Part shown: positions 61,999 to 64,000 of the stretch, piece by piece
Position numbering within the stretch: position 1 is the first letter of the stretch
How the letters are laid out: each line of letters begins with the position of its first letter
Source of the DNA: CAZNOG01 sp964574635
GTDB taxonomy: Bacteria > Bacteroidota > Bacteroidia > Flavobacteriales_D > Cryomorphaceae
Reading direction: 5' to 3'
Length of the DNA: 64,000 nt
Assembly: GCA_964574635.1 (NCBI GenBank)
Contig: CAZNOG010000005.1
Span: forward strand, 62,001-126,000
Program-made: the position numbers and the translations under genes
Notes under the pieces: model-generated
The model's database searches: none
What the model saw: only the letters and a program-made list of their open reading frames with translations
Told to the model about the DNA's origin: nothing

Positions 61999-62556
61999 AT
62001 GGCCCGTACAGTAAAACATACTCAGGTAGTGCACGCGATGTTCGACGACGACCATCGCCTGATGGACGCGGCGTCCAAATTGGTGGCCGGCGGCATTCAC
62101 ATCCGCGATGTGTACTCCCCCTTTCCACTCCACGGCTTGGACCCCATCATCGGGATCAAAAGAACGAGGATGGCCATCGTGTCGTTCATGTTCGGCGCTT
62201 TGGGATTGTCCCTCGCCATTTTGGGCATGTGGTATTTCATGATCCAAGACTGGCCCATGAACGTCGGCGGAAAGCCCAGCTTTACCCTGATTGAAAACTT
62301 GCCGGCCTTCATTCCCATCGCGTTCGAGGTGACCGTACTCTTGGCCGCTCACGGAATGGCGGTCACCTATTTCATCAGAAACGGCACGATGCCCGGTATG
62401 CCGGCGAGCAACCCGGATCCACGAACCACCGATGACAAGTTCGTCATGGAAATCACAGCCGAAGAAAACCCCCACATCACCGCCGACGACCTGTCGCAAT
62501 TGCTGAAGGAGAACGGGGCGATCGAAATCAACGAAAAGCAGGTAACCGTATCATGA
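61999..62556 (+). CDS. actD: Alternative complex III subunit ActD (DUF3341)
   Basis: The 185-residue protein has a soluble N-terminal domain (VVHAMFDDDHRLMDAASKLVAGG, IRDVYSPFPLHGLDPIIG) and two membrane helices (MAIVSFMFGALGLSLAILGMWYF; LPAFIPIAFEVTVLLAAHG). This is the DUF3341 pattern of ActD. ATG 61999 is chosen; TTG 61993 is in frame just upstream. It overlaps actE by four bases. Confidence 0.93.
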   Translation: MARTVKHTQVVHAMFDDDHRLMDAASKLVAGGIHIRDVYSPFPLHGLDPIIGIKRTRMAIVSFMFGALGLSLAILGMWYFMIQDWPMNVGGKPSFTLIENLPAFIPIAFEVTVLLAAHGMAVTYFIRNGTMPGMPASNPDPRTTDDKFVMEITAEENPHITADDLSQLLKENGAIEINEKQVTVS

Positions 62557-63227
62557 GTGTAATGACAGCATATTCGACGCGTCTTCTGGCGGGATCGGTT
62601 TTGGTGATCCTCGCGACGACAGCGTGCGTACGTGACGAACAAAGCCCCGGCTACGAATACATGCCCGACATGTACCGCAGCCCGGCCATCGAGGCCTACG
62701 TGGATTACGGTGAAATCCGGGATACCATCCACGACGAACTCGCCACCACCAAATCGGTACGCCGACCGGTGGAGGGCACCGTTCCTTTCAGCGACCAAGC
62801 GATGAACGACATCCCGTTCACCATTCCGAACACGTTTGAAGGCTACGAAAGCGCGGGCGAGATCCTGAAATCACCCCTCGCGGAAACCGAAGACATCATT
62901 CGGGAAGGACAACTCATCTACGCGGATTTCTGCGTGCACTGCCACGGAAAAACCGGAAAAGGCGACGGGCCCGTCGTGGAAATGGGCGGCCATCCGCCAC
63001 CCCCGGCGTACGATTCACCACAAATGGCCGATTTGCCGGAAGGAAAGATGTTTCACGCCATCACTTACGGAAAGGGACTGATGGGTCCGCACAAATCGCA
63101 ATTGAGCAAATTGGACCGCTGGAAAGTCATCGCTTTCGTCAAAACCCTACAAGCATCGGATGATGAAGGGGAAGGCGAGAGCGACACCCAAGAAGAAAAC
63201 GGAGAAGAGGGAGCCAGCGAGAATTAA
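62553..63227 (+). CDS. actE: Alternative complex III monoheme cytochrome c lipoprotein ActE
   Basis: The 224-residue protein has a lipoprotein signal (LLAGSVLVILATTACV), a conserved YEYMPDMYRSPAIEAY stretch typical of ActE, and one heme site (ADFCVHCHGKTGKGDGPVV) with a distal region containing LMGPHKSQL. The tail is strongly acidic (DDEGEGESDTQEENGEEG). It probably acts as the exit cytochrome. Its start overlaps actD (ATGA). Confidence 0.93.
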   Translation: MSVMTAYSTRLLAGSVLVILATTACVRDEQSPGYEYMPDMYRSPAIEAYVDYGEIRDTIHDELATTKSVRRPVEGTVPFSDQAMNDIPFTIPNTFEGYESAGEILKSPLAETEDIIREGQLIYADFCVHCHGKTGKGDGPVVEMGGHPPPPAYDSPQMADLPEGKMFHAITYGKGLMGPHKSQLSKLDRWKVIAFVKTLQASDDEGEGESDTQEENGEEGASEN

Positions 63228-63302
63228 TAACGAGGCTGGGCGGTAAGGCCGGAAAATCAGGAACCCGCCGCCACGCCGGAAATGCAACTAAAACTACGCG
63301 AA

Positions 63303-64000
63303 ATGAATTTCGTTTTTTCCAGTCGAGCCAAAGTCGTTACCTACATTTTGATGCTCATCGGTGCCGTGGCCCTGGTATGGGGATTCTTTGCCGATGACTC
63401 GCCCCACCACGGCAGGTGGTGGTCCAACGTGATGATCAACGGATTTTACTTCTTGTCCATCGCTCTGGGCGCACTGTTTTTCTACGCCTTGAGCTTTGCG
63501 ACGGAAACCGCGTGGGCCGTCATTATCCGACGCGTGGTCGAGGCGGTATTCTCTTTCATCCCTGCCGCTACCGTCGTGCTGCTGATCGTATTCATCGGCT
63601 CGACCATGCACTGGAACCACATCTTCCACTGGATGGACGAAGGGGTCGTTTCGGAATTCGTAGTTGAGTCTTCCCTCGGATCCGAGCATCCGGAATACTA
63701 CAAAAGCGCCGCCGACGCGGAAGCCGCCAACGCAGTGGTTACCGCAAACCCGAGCTATGACAGGATCATCGCCAACAAATCGGCTTACCTCAACGTGCCT
63801 TTTTTCTGGGTTCGCACCCTGGTTTACTTCGCCACGTTCATCATTTTCGCGGTGTGGTTCCGACGTAGGTCACTGAGGGAAGATCAATTGGGCGGTACCG
63901 AATTGCACTTCAAAGGATATCGAAGGGGAGCGCTGTTCCTGGTGTTGTTCGCCATTTTCTCGAGTTCCTTGTCTTGGGACTGGATCATGTCGATCGACAC
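63303..64000 (+). CDS. actF: Alternative complex III membrane subunit ActF (partial at window edge)
   Basis: At least 232 residues are present, with helices VVTYILMLIGAVALVWGFF, VMINGFYFLSIALGALFFYAL, FIPAATVVLLIVFIGSTMHW, WVRTLVYFATFIIFAVWF and GALFLVLFAIFSSSLSWDW. This is the ActF/NrfD-like quinol-binding subunit, paralogous in fold to ActC. ATG 63303 is used; ATG 63282 is in frame seven codons earlier. The gene runs past base 64000. The 75 bases before it contain no other feature. Confidence 0.9.
   Translation, partial: MNFVFSSRAKVVTYILMLIGAVALVWGFFADDSPHHGRWWSNVMINGFYFLSIALGALFFYALSFATETAWAVIIRRVVEAVFSFIPAATVVLLIVFIGSTMHWNHIFHWMDEGVVSEFVVESSLGSEHPEYYKSAADAEAANAVVTANPSYDRIIANKSAYLNVPFFWVRTLVYFATFIIFAVWFRRRSLREDQLGGTELHFKGYRRGALFLVLFAIFSSSLSWDWIMSID

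Overview
The window comes from a GC-rich member of the Bacteroidota, most likely the Flavobacteriales. The evidence is cargo of the type IX secretion system (C-terminal sorting domains at 17180-19186, 19293-22094 and 42979-44952), a TonB-dependent receptor with a carboxypeptidase-regulatory-like N-terminal domain, an alternative complex III (act) operon at the right edge, a short AtpC, and promoters of the Bacteroidota type (TAnnTTTG at -7, with TTG/TTTG near -33). Most genes are strongly GC-biased at the third codon position, which leaves long spurious antisense reading frames.

Layout. 1-7927: ribF (partial, minus), atpDC, fbp-mfd (ATGA overlap) and an outer-membrane barrel protein. 7935-16477: an orphan MacB-type ABC permease, purH, and the rod-shape operon mreB-mreC-mreD-mrdA-rodA. 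16695-22094: an AT-richer pair (small Cys-containing secreted protein plus large T9SS cargo) followed by a CHU_C-type T9SS protein. 22346-25721: deoC, a catalytic aldehyde dehydrogenase and a truncated non-catalytic ALDH, which together look like a split ALDH16. 26076-32147: a YyaL/DUF255 thioredoxin-fold protein, a YD-like secreted protein, an S46 dipeptidyl-peptidase and a small membrane protein. 32231-37352: an orphan PhoB/OmpR-type response regulator divergent from a beta-helix lipoprotein plus TonB receptor. 37340-40846 (minus): tsaB, an HlyD/MacA-type adaptor and a TolC-type protein. 41306-45706: a DUF2007 protein, a YCII-like protein, a second copy of the small-plus-large secreted pair, and a membrane protein. 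45851-52177 (minus): a six-gene nucleotide-sugar operon for UDP-xylose and a UDP-2,3-diacetamido-glucuronic acid-type sugar. 52272-54280: a barrel protein translationally coupled to waaA. 54675-55475: a TspO-like membrane protein. 56050-64000: actABCDE and partial actF.

Several intergenic gaps carry dispersed repeats: a G/T-rich motif (core GGGTTTTTGTGGGTG) and REP-like hairpins, one with arms of about 38-40 bases. No tRNA, rRNA, CRISPR array, transposase or prophage was seen. The most unusual item is the duplicated AT-rich two-gene cassette at 16695-19186 and 42549-44952. Its large proteins are clearly paralogous, and both small partners end in a C-terminal Trp. I do not recognise its function.
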